NCBI GenBank assembly: GCA_002492525.1 | Contig: DKZA01000033.1 | Location: forward strand, 15,450-58,369 | Origin: Lachnospiraceae bacterium UBA7086 | GTDB lineage: Bacteria > Bacillota > Clostridia > Lachnospirales > Lachnospiraceae | Length of the DNA: 42,920 nt | Reading direction: 5' to 3' | Shown: positions 7,047 through 13,690 of the stretch, piece by piece | Position numbering within the stretch: the first letter of the stretch is position 1 | How the letters are laid out: the number at the start of each line of letters is the position of its first letter | Made by a program: the position numbers and the translations under genes | The notes under the pieces: generated by a model | What the model saw: the letters and a program-made list of their open reading frames with translations, nothing else | The model's database searches: none | Told to the model about the DNA's origin: nothing

Positions 7047-7076
7047 AAGACGACCGCCCGATCGGGCGGTCGTCTT
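7047..7076. repeat. perfect 30-bp GC-rich palindrome without loop
   Basis: AAGACGACCGCCCGA is followed at once by its exact reverse complement. There is no spacer, and the GC content is far above the AT-rich surroundings. As RNA it would be a terminator-like hairpin followed by only TTTC. As single-stranded DNA during rolling-circle replication it would extrude a 15-pair arm. A second-strand origin, a dimer-type protein site or a bidirectional terminator are all possible. Confidence 0.7.
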
Positions 7077-7407
7077 TCAGTTATTCACACCAATTTTCTA
7101 TTTACTTATCTGTGAGGTACAATATAAATAGTAAGTTAATTATATTTATTTAAGTTATATTGTTTCCCTCAAGTGCGTTCGGGAAATTAAAAATATAGAA
7201 CGTTTTATTATACACAAGTTTAGAGTTACAAAGTTTCATATCATTACGATGTGGATAATCATTAAAAAAAGTTAGAGAAAAAAGAGAGAAAATTAACCCT
7301 AAACAAAAATGCAAACGCAAGCATTAAAAATGCGGCTGACATATTATCCATTAGGATAATGTTTTAACACATTACACCAGAACTATACATAAAAGGACTG
7401 ATTAACA
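7077..7407 (+). other. non-coding leader of recombinase 1
   Basis: No gene is seen in these 331 AT-rich bases. They contain a hairpin TTTCCC (7163-7168) / GGGAAA (7181-7186) and another, ATTATCC-ATTA-GGATAAT (7343-7360), followed by GTTTT. The second could be an attenuator 47 bases before the recombinase start. No clear promoter was identified. Confidence 0.45.
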
Positions 7408-8361
7408 ATGGCACGAAAGCAAAAAACAGAAATAATATTCCATAATGAGTTAAAAAGTAAAATAGCGTTTGGACAATCTAAACACAAAGACAAACAAAAC
7501 TTGGGATTCGGGAAAAGCACATATAAAATATACTCTTACGGTACATATAACACATATATAAAAGAGTGTTCCCAATACTCTAAGTGGTTACGAGAAGAAA
7601 AAGGCATAAATAAAATAAAAGCCATAAGAGAAACTGAACAATTTGCAAAGGAGTATCTACAACATCGCTTAGATATTGGTGTAAGCGTATATACGGCAAA
7701 ATTAGAGCGTTCTGCGCTTTCTATGCTATATAATAAACAGATAGATATAAAAATGCCTATAAGAGACAATAAAAATATTACAAGGAGTCGTAAAGCCTGT
7801 AAGTATGAAAAACATATAAGCCCCACTGGAAAATATAAGGATATTTTTACTATTGCCGCCGCTACTGGATGCAGGCGAAAAGATATAGAAAAACTCTCGG
7901 TTAGCAGCTTTATGGAAAAGGGCGGAAAAATATATGTGAAAATAGAACAAAGTAAAGGTGGTAGAAACCGCCTAGCTCCTGTAGTTCCTACAATGCAACA
8001 AGAAGTTAAAAACATATTGAGAGAAGCAACAACAGAGGGCAGAGAAAAACTATTTACTATTATTCCGCAAAAGATTGACATACACAGGTTACGCAGAGAA
8101 TACGCGCGAAATATTTATGATGCCTTTGTACAAGATAAAGACTTTAGAGACTCATATTTAAAGGAAAGTGGTGTACCAGACCGTCACGAATATAGGACTT
8201 TCAAGGATATAGACGGCAACTTGCAAATAAAGGAAATAAAGACAACTCTGTATAAAGACAGAGATGGAAACATTTTTAATCGCGATAATTTATATGCCGT
8301 CTCTCAAGCTTTGGGACACAACCGTCTGGACGTTTCTGTTACGCATTATTTAAAAACTTAG
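7408..8361 (+). CDS. tyrosine recombinase 1 (atypical catalytic domain)
   Basis: A 317-residue protein. The catalytic set can be placed: Arg156 (TGCRRKD), Lys183 (QSKGGRNR), His226 and Arg229 (IHRLRR), His304 (LGHNRLD) and the nucleophile Tyr314 (THYLKT), three residues from the C-terminus. Between the HxxR box and the GH box there are about 75 residues instead of the usual ~20-25, with a charged DKDFRD..DIDGNLQ..DRDGN insert, so it is not a standard phage integrase. The start ATG follows AAGGA. It could resolve multimers of the excised circle or take part in excision; recombinase 2, next to the tRNA, is the more likely integrase. Confidence 0.85.
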   Translation: MARKQKTEIIFHNELKSKIAFGQSKHKDKQNLGFGKSTYKIYSYGTYNTYIKECSQYSKWLREEKGINKIKAIRETEQFAKEYLQHRLDIGVSVYTAKLERSALSMLYNKQIDIKMPIRDNKNITRSRKACKYEKHISPTGKYKDIFTIAAATGCRRKDIEKLSVSSFMEKGGKIYVKIEQSKGGRNRLAPVVPTMQQEVKNILREATTEGREKLFTIIPQKIDIHRLRREYARNIYDAFVQDKDFRDSYLKESGVPDRHEYRTFKDIDGNLQIKEIKTTLYKDRDGNIFNRDNLYAVSQALGHNRLDVSVTHYLKT

Positions 8362-8570
8362 TGTGTCAAGCGGACTGTGGAATAAAAAGTCCTGTCCTTT
8401 AGGACGTTTATGCCGCAAAAGCCGCTTTACACAACGGACAGAGCCAACAAATAATCGGGATGGAGGGATTGAGAAATGCACTTTTTTGAAATCCCTCTTG
8501 TTTATGCTATAATATAGTTGTAGCGAAAACTGAACGCTATATCAAAAATGCTTTTAGCATATTTTGTTTT
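8362..8570 (+). ncRNA. highly structured non-coding segment; possible small RNA or single-strand origin
   Basis: Directly after recombinase 1 there are several stems: GTGT..AAGCGG with CCGCTT..ACAC, GTCCT-TT-AGGAC, and GAGGGATT with AATCCCTC. A plus-strand promoter TTGAAA (8486-8491) / TATAAT (8508-8513), 16-base spacer, would start a transcript of about 50 nt carrying TAGCG/CGCTA and a terminator ATGCT-TTT-AGCAT with a T-rich tail. The motif TAGCGA at 8521 resembles the CS-6 element of rolling-circle plasmid single-strand origins. Either a short antisense-type RNA or a second-strand origin fits; neither is proven. Confidence 0.4.
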
Positions 8571-8620
8571 CAAAGTAAGTCATATTATAATAGTAAGTGA
8601 AGTTAGTTTTATAAAAACAA

Positions 8621-8645
8621 AATTTGGGGGCATTGTGCCCCCTTT
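8621..8645. terminator. bidirectional terminator after the XRE repressor
   Basis: GGGGGCA-TTG-TGCCCCC (8626-8642) is flanked by T-rich sequence on both strands. On the minus strand AAATTTTGTTTTT follows, immediately after the repressor stop. Confidence 0.8.
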
Positions 8646-8855
8646 CTATTTTTCTCTTATTTCAAACAAATCACCGACTTCACAATCAAAATATTCACAC
8701 AGCTTCAGCAAGAAATTTGCATCAATCCTTTGAAATTCATCTCGATAGTATCTGTTAAAATTTGTTCGCTCTATATCTAACGCAGAACAAACTTTCTTCT
8801 TAGATAGCCCGTTTTCTGTTAGCAATTCTTCTAAACGAAGGTGTAAATACTTCAT
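8646..8855 (-). CDS. XRE (Cro/C1)-type helix-turn-helix regulator
   Basis: A 69-residue protein consisting of one HTH domain: LRLEELLTENGLSKKKVCSALDIERTNFNRYY, then LLKLCEYFDCEVGDLFEI, the usual five-helix XRE layout. The ATG at 8855 has GAGGT at 6 bases spacing. It is the only element gene on the minus strand, divergent from the small-gene and integrase operon, with an inverted repeat in between. It therefore probably keeps the element quiescent, as Cro/C1-like repressors do in integrative elements. No induction domain is present. Confidence 0.9.
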   Translation of the reverse strand: MKYLHLRLEELLTENGLSKKKVCSALDIERTNFNRYYRDEFQRIDANFLLKLCEYFDCEVGDLFEIREK

Positions 8856-8923
8856 GCGTATACCTCACTTTTACTTTATTATAATAAAAGCATCTCCATT
8901 AAATAATTCTTTTAATAGACAGC

Positions 8924-8961
8924 TTTATATAGGCATGTTATTATGAACATGTCTATATAAA
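8924..8961. promoter_or_regulatory. inverted-repeat operator between repressor and small-gene operon
   Basis: TTTATATAGGCATGTT (8924-8939) and AACATGTCTATATAAA (8946-8961) form 16-base arms with one mismatch around ATTATG. A related half-site ATAGACAG lies just upstream at about 8916. This is a likely site for the divergent XRE repressor. Confidence 0.7.
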
Positions 8962-8982
8962 CACATACAAAAAGGAGCAACC

Positions 8983-9249
8983 ATGAAAGATAATATTTTA
9001 AACGAAATGCACCCCCTTATAAATGAACGACTGGGAAGATTTTATAATCGTGATAGTGATTATAAACAGGCTTTAGAAAATGAAACTGAGCTATTTAAAG
9101 AGTTAGAGAAAACTCTTTCAAAAGAACAGTTTGAAGTAGTAAAGAACTATCAAATAGCTGTTTGTTCCACGTGGGGAATTTGTGAAATGATTGCCTACAG
9201 GCAGGGCATGAAGGACATGGCGGCACTAATCGGTATAGATAATACTTAA
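8983..9249 (+). CDS. small helical protein of unknown function
   Basis: An 88-residue protein starting at an ATG preceded by AAAAAGGAG. It is mostly helical and charged (LFKELEKTLSKEQFEVVKNY), with a C-terminal hydrophobic helix (ICEMIAYRQGMKDMAALIG). The general layout resembles small DUF6809-like proteins common in clostridial elements, but I am not certain of the family. It is the first gene after the repressor-controlled region and is probably co-transcribed with the membrane protein that follows at 17 bases. Confidence 0.65.
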   Translation: MKDNILNEMHPLINERLGRFYNRDSDYKQALENETELFKELEKTLSKEQFEVVKNYQIAVCSTWGICEMIAYRQGMKDMAALIGIDNT

Positions 9250-9265
9250 AAGGAAGGGTGTTAAA

Positions 9266-9499
9266 GTGTTGGGCTATTTTGTTGTGCAAGTCATTATTGT
9301 TATTTATCTTATTATTGTGGGTGTTATAACAATGCATTACTCTTTAAAATGTATAGATATTATGCATTGTCATAATAAAAAATGTAAGTACCGCAACTTC
9401 TGTTCACGTTATAAGGAAAGTATTACCGAGGAAGAAGCTAAAGAACTAAACGAATACATACAAAAAGTAAATGTTGACGGATTTCATAATTCGCGATAA
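9266..9499 (+). CDS. small single-pass membrane protein with Cys/His-rich segment
   Basis: A 77-residue protein. The GTG start at 9266 follows AGGAAGG at 8 bases. Residues 3-24 are one strong membrane helix; the following segment CIDIMHCHNKKCKYRNFC has four Cys and two His in a row and may bind a metal. The tail is acidic then basic. No family recognised. It sits between the unknown helical gene and the integrase. Confidence 0.6.
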   Translation: MLGYFVVQVIIVIYLIIVGVITMHYSLKCIDIMHCHNKKCKYRNFCSRYKESITEEEAKELNEYIQKVNVDGFHNSR

Positions 9500-9629
9500 G
9501 CTAGATTTACTAAAAAACAGTAAGAGCTGTAAAGAAGGGAGGATATGCTTATAAAAAACGAAAGGAGTTGATTCACATTGATTATTAAACAACTTATATA
9601 TATTAGCATAAAGCATAGAAAGGGTTTGA

Positions 9630-10886
9630 TTGGATAGCCTTGAAATTGCAAACCAGATTGCTTTATTGCTGAAAGACTCTGATTTTAATGATGTGAGTGT
9701 GGTCGCGGAAATGGAGAAGGCTGTGAAGCGAGCACAAATTATAAAAGAATATGGTAATTCCATCAAACAAATTAAAGACGGACGCTACCATATACGCTAC
9801 GAGGGAAAACAGATTTTTAAAAAATCTTTTGAACTTGTAGTTGATGAAATTTTAAGAAGGCAAAATCAGGAAGGAGTGAGGACGCTAGATAGTATTTCAG
9901 AAGCATTTTTTAAATATCGTTTTACTAATACTGCAAGCGGTACATATTCAAAAGATAAGAACAATTATGCCCGATATATAAAAGGAACTACCCTTGCAAA
10001 GAAAGACTTAACAAAGATTGTCCTGGGTGATGGTGTTGAATGGACTAATCATTGTTTAACGGTAAAACCAGACCTGAAAGAAAAGTATTTTAAAAATGTC
10101 CATGGTACTCTCAATCAAATGTTCAAATTTGCAGTAGACAATCAATGGCTTGCAAAAAATCCATTGGAAAAAATAACTATTCACAAAGACCATTTAGCAC
10201 CTAAAATCACGCATAAAGATGATGAATTAATCTTTGAAGATTGGGAACGTAAAAAAGTTTGTGAATTAGCATATGAAGACTTTAATAAGTCTAAAGAAAC
10301 TTTGCCTTTAGGTATTCCATTTCTATTTCTTACAGGTGTACGTGACGGAGAATTATGTGCTTTGAAGTGGAAAGATATTGTAAAAGGTGGAATACATGTC
10401 CAAGCAGAAATGGTTGAAAAGCGAGATGAAGAAAATAGATTTCTCGGTTATCAATATGTAAACCATACCAAAACACCTGCTGGAAATAGGATAATTGAAA
10501 CCAGTCAAGAGGTTGCTAAAATACTAAAACTAATTAAAGAAAATAACCTTGAGAATGGTTATCCTACTAAGCAGGACGATTTTATTTTTTTAAGAGAATA
10601 TAAAGGCAATATATGCGAATGTACTACCAGATGCTTTGACACAAGAATTAGAAAATATTGTAGAAAGGCTAAAATGAATATCGTGAAATCACAACATGAC
10701 GCGCGCCGTACTTTTGCAACTAATCTATTTTACGCAGGAATGAACGCAAAAGACATTCAAGCACTGATGGGACATGAAAGCATAGAACAAACCATGTCTT
10801 ATATCAAAAAGAAAGGCGCAAATATAAGCGTTATCGCTTATCTTGATGCTATTTCGAGTGATAAAGATATTCAAAATGTTATTTAG
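9630..10886 (+). CDS. int: tyrosine integrase 2, Tn916/phage type
   Basis: A 418-residue integrase. An N-terminal arm-binding-like domain (GRYHIRYEGKQIFKKSF) is followed by a core-binding domain and a complete catalytic domain: Arg238 (TGVRDGELC), Lys281 (NHTKTPAG), His356 and Arg359 (QHDARRTFAT), His382 (MGHESIEQT) and Tyr391 (MSYIK). The start is TTG at 9630 after AAAGGG; it overlaps a 19-codon leader frame, and no excisionase gene of normal size is present. It ends 98 bases from the right attachment repeat, so it is the enzyme expected to insert the element into tRNA-Arg. Confidence 0.93.
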   Translation: MDSLEIANQIALLLKDSDFNDVSVVAEMEKAVKRAQIIKEYGNSIKQIKDGRYHIRYEGKQIFKKSFELVVDEILRRQNQEGVRTLDSISEAFFKYRFTNTASGTYSKDKNNYARYIKGTTLAKKDLTKIVLGDGVEWTNHCLTVKPDLKEKYFKNVHGTLNQMFKFAVDNQWLAKNPLEKITIHKDHLAPKITHKDDELIFEDWERKKVCELAYEDFNKSKETLPLGIPFLFLTGVRDGELCALKWKDIVKGGIHVQAEMVEKRDEENRFLGYQYVNHTKTPAGNRIIETSQEVAKILKLIKENNLENGYPTKQDDFIFLREYKGNICECTTRCFDTRIRKYCRKAKMNIVKSQHDARRTFATNLFYAGMNAKDIQALMGHESIEQTMSYIKKKGANISVIAYLDAISSDKDIQNVI

Positions 10887-10890
10887 AAAA

Positions 10891-10910
10891 ATGAAACAAA
10901 ATGAAACAGT
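10891..10910 (+). repeat. right arm-type repeats for the integrase
   Basis: ATGAAACA (10891-10898) and ATGAAACAGT (10901-10910) mirror the pair at 5826-5847 with a 10- instead of 11-base step. They lie between the int stop and the attachment repeat. Confidence 0.65.
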
Positions 10911-10934
10911 AAAAAGGGGTTCAATCCTTAGTAC

Positions 10935-10973
10935 GAAAAAAACCGAAACCCTTGAAAATTCAAGAAGTTTCGG
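10935..10973 (-). terminator. element-borne terminator now serving tRNA-Arg
   Basis: CCGAAAC..TTGAA / TTCAAG..GTTTCGG pairs around AATT. The T-run (seven T) is on the minus strand, the direction of the tRNA gene that ends 14 bases away. It may also stop int transcription, but the plus-strand side lacks a T-run. Confidence 0.7.
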
Positions 10974-10983
10974 CTCTCCCTAC

Positions 10984-11006
10984 AAGCGTGCGTTAGAGGA
11001 TTCGAA
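10984..11006. repeat. right attachment repeat inside tRNA-Arg
   Basis: Identical to 5747-5769 over 23 bases. It covers the 3' acceptor strand and part of the T-arm of the intact tRNA, so integration regenerates a full tRNA. Confidence 0.92.
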
Positions 11007-11060
11007 CCCCCGACCTTTTGGTCCGTAGCCAAACGCTCTATCCAGCTGAGCTAAACGCAC
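10987..11060 (-). tRNA. tRNA-Arg (anticodon ACG)
   Basis: 74 bases including the discriminator. Acceptor stem GTGCGTT/AACGCAC, D-arm GCTC..GAGC, anticodon stem TTTGG/CCAAA with loop CTACGGA (anticodon ACG), five-base variable loop and TTCGAAT T-loop. G is the discriminator and CCA is not encoded. The T-stem contains two G-T pairs. Confidence 0.96.
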
Positions 11061-11113
11061 TTAGTGTACTAAAAGAATATAAGCTATCCTACATTCCTTT
11101 AGCAACACAAGAA

Positions 11114-11142
11114 ATTATATATATTTTTAGGGCAAATGTCAA
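11114..11142 (-). promoter_or_regulatory. promoter of tRNA-Arg
   Basis: On the minus strand, consensus TTGACA (11142-11137) and TATAAT (11119-11114) are 17 bases apart. The tRNA 5' end lies about 54 bases after the -10 box. Confidence 0.8.
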
Positions 11143-11236
11143 GAGGCTGAAAGAATTTTTCCGGCTCTTTGACATTTTTATCCAATAAATCAATTTACTG
11201 ACTTATCTTGAAAATATACTCCATTGCGCGTATTAC

Positions 11237-11298
11237 AAAAAGAGCCGTTGCCATAGATGTGCTTCTTTTAGCCCATCTATCCTGCAACAGCTCTTTTT
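11237..11298 (-). terminator. strong terminator of the chemosensory operon
   Basis: A long stem pairs AAAAAGAGC..GTTGC..ATAGATG with CATCTAT..GCAAC..GCTCTTTTT, with small bulges. It ends in a T-run on the minus strand after the chemoreceptor gene. Confidence 0.85.
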
Positions 11299-11353
11299 AT
11301 TCTTTGTCTATCCCGTACAGACGAAAGCACTTACTGCCGCGTCTGTCTGTTTC

Positions 11354-13129
11354 TTAGTACTTACTGTAATCTCCGTCCAGGGAAATAACCGGCTCGTTGT
11401 CATCATAAGAAGAAGTATTATCTGTATAACTGCTTCCCGAAGCACCTGATGCCAACTGATATTTCGCCATAAGATTTCTGAGCGTAACAGCCTGGTTGGA
11501 AAGTTCCTCGCTGGCTGCCGCACACTGCTGGCTGGTAGCCGCATTGGTCTGTACCACAGTAGAAACCTGAGAGATTGCCTGGTCAATCTGGGAGATTGCC
11601 GTAGCCTGGTCATTGGAAGACAGTGTGATATTACTGATCAGACCAACGATCTCATCGATGGAGCCTACGATCTCGTCGAGAGACTTCGCGGTATCCTGTG
11701 CAATCTTGGTACCATGGCCCACTTTGTGAATGGTGTCGTCGATCATCTCTGCCGTCTCGCTTGCTGCAGAAGCACTCTTCGCTGCCAGATTTCTGACTTC
11801 TTCTGCCACCACTGCAAATCCTTTACCATGTACACCGGCTCTCGCTGCCTCAACTGCCGCATTAAGTGCCAGAATATTCGTCTGGAACGCAATATCATCA
11901 ATGGTCTTAATAATCTTGGAGATTGTCTCGGAAGATGCATTGATATCATCCATAGCCTGAATCATGGACTTCATCTGATCGTTACCGGATGTTGCCATCT
12001 CTTTGATATTATTTACTAATGTGTTAGCCTGGCCGGCCTCCGTAGCATTAGCCTTGGTACGCTGGGTAACTTCGTCCATAGAAGCGGTTACCTGCTGAAG
12101 CGCACTTGCCTGCTCTGTAGAACCCTGCGCCAAAGCCTGGCTGGCATTTGCCACCTGCTCGGAACCAACGGTAATCTGTGCACTTGCCTCTTTGACATTG
12201 CTCAGAGTCACATTGTTCTCACTGATCAATCTCACGATTGCCTTACCAAGCGTATCTTTGTCGCCGCGAGCCGATACATCCATTGTCAGGTTACCCTTGG
12301 AAATAGCATCTGCAATCCTGGCCTGCTCTTTAGTCGCATTGACCATAAGCTGGAACTCATCCAGCAACTCACCAAGATCATCATTGTAAATCTTGGTGCA
12401 ATCCACATCCACATCGCCTTCTGCCATTCTCTTAGCCGCCTCAGACAGTTTCGCCATAGGAACCGTAATCGCCTTGATCAGGAACAGGCAATAGAAGATT
12501 GTGATCAGAGCGGCAACTACTACAACCACAATCTGCACAGCCGTCAGACCGGTCATCTGCCTCTGGATTTCCACCTCTTTTGCCCTGGAAGATGTCTCCA
12601 TGTTTTCAATCATAGCAAGCAGGTTCGATTCTACCTGATCCGCTATTTCCTTACCGTTTGTCATCAGATCTTCGATGGCTTCTTCCACCTGACCAGCCTT
12701 CGCCATGTCAATATCCTTCTGTGTGGAATCATACCACTGATTGACCTCATCTAACACAGTCTGATACTGCGCCTGAGTCTCGGGAGACAGACTCGACATT
12801 CTGCCCTCAAAAAGGCTGAAATAATTTGCGGCATCTGCCTTATATTTTTCAATCATATCTTCCTGAGATTTCAAAGCTTCCGGATCGTCATAATAAGCAA
12901 ACAAAATATTACGCACACGAACCTTGATATTACAGAAATTAGCAAATCCCTGGGTAATATCATACTGCGCCATCGCGCTGTTATGCAGACTCGTTTTGGC
13001 CTTATTAACCATGTTAGAGGACCAAATGCCTACCGCCGAAATAATGATCATCATGACTAACATCATAACACTAAACAAAGTAATCTTTTTTCTGACAGAC
13101 ATGTCATTAATTGAAAATCTTTTCTTCAT
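11354..13129 (-). CDS. methyl-accepting chemotaxis protein (4-helix-bundle sensor, tandem HAMP)
   Basis: A 591-residue receptor. Membrane helix 1 is at about residues 15-36, a ~155-residue extracytoplasmic region of the four-helix-bundle type follows, and membrane helix 2 (IVVVVVAALITIFYCLFLI) lies near 195-215. A HAMP domain comes next, and the AIADAISKGNLTMDVSARGD-like segment looks like a second HAMP. The signalling domain has the conserved hairpin tip IDDIAFQTNILALNAAVEAA. The C-terminus is a Ser/Tyr/Asp-rich tail without an NWETF-type tether for CheR/CheB. The ATG at 13129 follows AAAAGGAG. It is the last gene of the che operon and supplies the array input; its ligand is unknown. Confidence 0.95.
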   Translation of the reverse strand: MKKRFSINDMSVRKKITLFSVMMLVMMIIISAVGIWSSNMVNKAKTSLHNSAMAQYDITQGFANFCNIKVRVRNILFAYYDDPEALKSQEDMIEKYKADAANYFSLFEGRMSSLSPETQAQYQTVLDEVNQWYDSTQKDIDMAKAGQVEEAIEDLMTNGKEIADQVESNLLAMIENMETSSRAKEVEIQRQMTGLTAVQIVVVVVAALITIFYCLFLIKAITVPMAKLSEAAKRMAEGDVDVDCTKIYNDDLGELLDEFQLMVNATKEQARIADAISKGNLTMDVSARGDKDTLGKAIVRLISENNVTLSNVKEASAQITVGSEQVANASQALAQGSTEQASALQQVTASMDEVTQRTKANATEAGQANTLVNNIKEMATSGNDQMKSMIQAMDDINASSETISKIIKTIDDIAFQTNILALNAAVEAARAGVHGKGFAVVAEEVRNLAAKSASAASETAEMIDDTIHKVGHGTKIAQDTAKSLDEIVGSIDEIVGLISNITLSSNDQATAISQIDQAISQVSTVVQTNAATSQQCAAASEELSNQAVTLRNLMAKYQLASGASGSSYTDNTSSYDDNEPVISLDGDYSKY

Positions 13130-13144
13130 GGTAAATTCTCCTTT

Positions 13145-13687
13145 TTATGATTGTTCTTCTTTGCGGACGTCTTCTAAAACAGTTTCTATGTCATCCTGTC
13201 TGATCAGTTTCTCAGGATCGATCAAAAGTTTGACCGAATCTCCCGTCCTGGCCAGGCCATATACATACTTATTATGTTCATGTTCTTTGCGGCCCAATGT
13301 AGGAGGCGGAACGATACTATCGTCTGCAATGGTATCCACTTCCGCTATCCTCTCCACAATCAGCCCGATCATTGTTGACTTCACATCGATGACGATAATA
13401 CACGTCCTGTCCGTATACTCACTGGGTTCCATCTTGAACCTGGTCCGGACATCAATCACCGGAATGATCTTGCCTCGAAGATTGATCAATCCCTTAATAT
13501 AATCATCCACTTCAGGGATTGGCGCGATAGGCTGCATGGCAATGATCTCATTCACATAACTGATACTTATGCCGAAGAACTCTTTGCCCGTCTGGAATGT
13601 CATGAACTTGCCCTTCTGGGCATCATCTTCCTGTAATTCATCCAATTCGTCTTTTTCTTCGTTCTTTTTCAGTAATTCTTCCGCCAT
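13145..13687 (-). CDS. cheW: CheW adaptor protein
   Basis: A 180-residue protein: an acidic ~25-residue N-terminal extension rich in Lys/Glu/Asp, then one CheW domain (FMTFQTGKEFFGISISYVNE, then DYIKGLINLRGKIIPVIDVR). CheW bridges chemoreceptors and CheA. The start overlaps the end of cheA closely: the AAAGGAG ribosome site includes the cheA stop region and only three bases separate the genes. The 15-base gap to the receptor gene indicates one transcript. Confidence 0.95.
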   Translation of the reverse strand: MAEELLKKNEEKDELDELQEDDAQKGKFMTFQTGKEFFGISISYVNEIIAMQPIAPIPEVDDYIKGLINLRGKIIPVIDVRTRFKMEPSEYTDRTCIIVIDVKSTMIGLIVERIAEVDTIADDSIVPPPTLGRKEHEHNKYVYGLARTGDSVKLLIDPEKLIRQDDIETVLEDVRKEEQS

Positions 13688-13690
13688 GTA

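Larger units (their letters stand above)
5747..11006. mobile_element. 5.26-kb integrated rolling-circle element at tRNA-Arg(ACG)
   Basis: The limits are the 23-bp direct repeats. Contents in order: arm-type repeats, rep promoter, pMV158-type nick hairpin, rep, small basic/acidic OB-like gene, 30-bp palindrome, tyrosine recombinase 1, structured non-coding segment, XRE repressor (minus strand), two small genes, tyrosine recombinase 2 next to the tRNA, arm-type repeats and a terminator. The base composition is clearly more AT-rich than the flanking fic and chemotaxis genes. No relaxase, type IV secretion, capsid or Zot-like gene is visible, so it is best described as an integrative plasmid-like element that can presumably excise and replicate by rolling circle; mobilisation would need outside help. 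Confidence 0.9.

Noticed and set aside
5747..11006. Filamentous (Inovirus-like) prophage, from Rep plus a small ssDNA-binding candidate
   Set aside because: No Zot/gpI ATPase, coat or adsorption genes are present; Rep is clearly RepB/pMV158-like and the cargo contains none of the morphogenesis genes.
10843..11028. Small plus-strand gene overlapping the int end and the tRNA
   Set aside because: It overlaps int out of frame and then the tRNA, and its composition comes from those sequences; no ribosome site.
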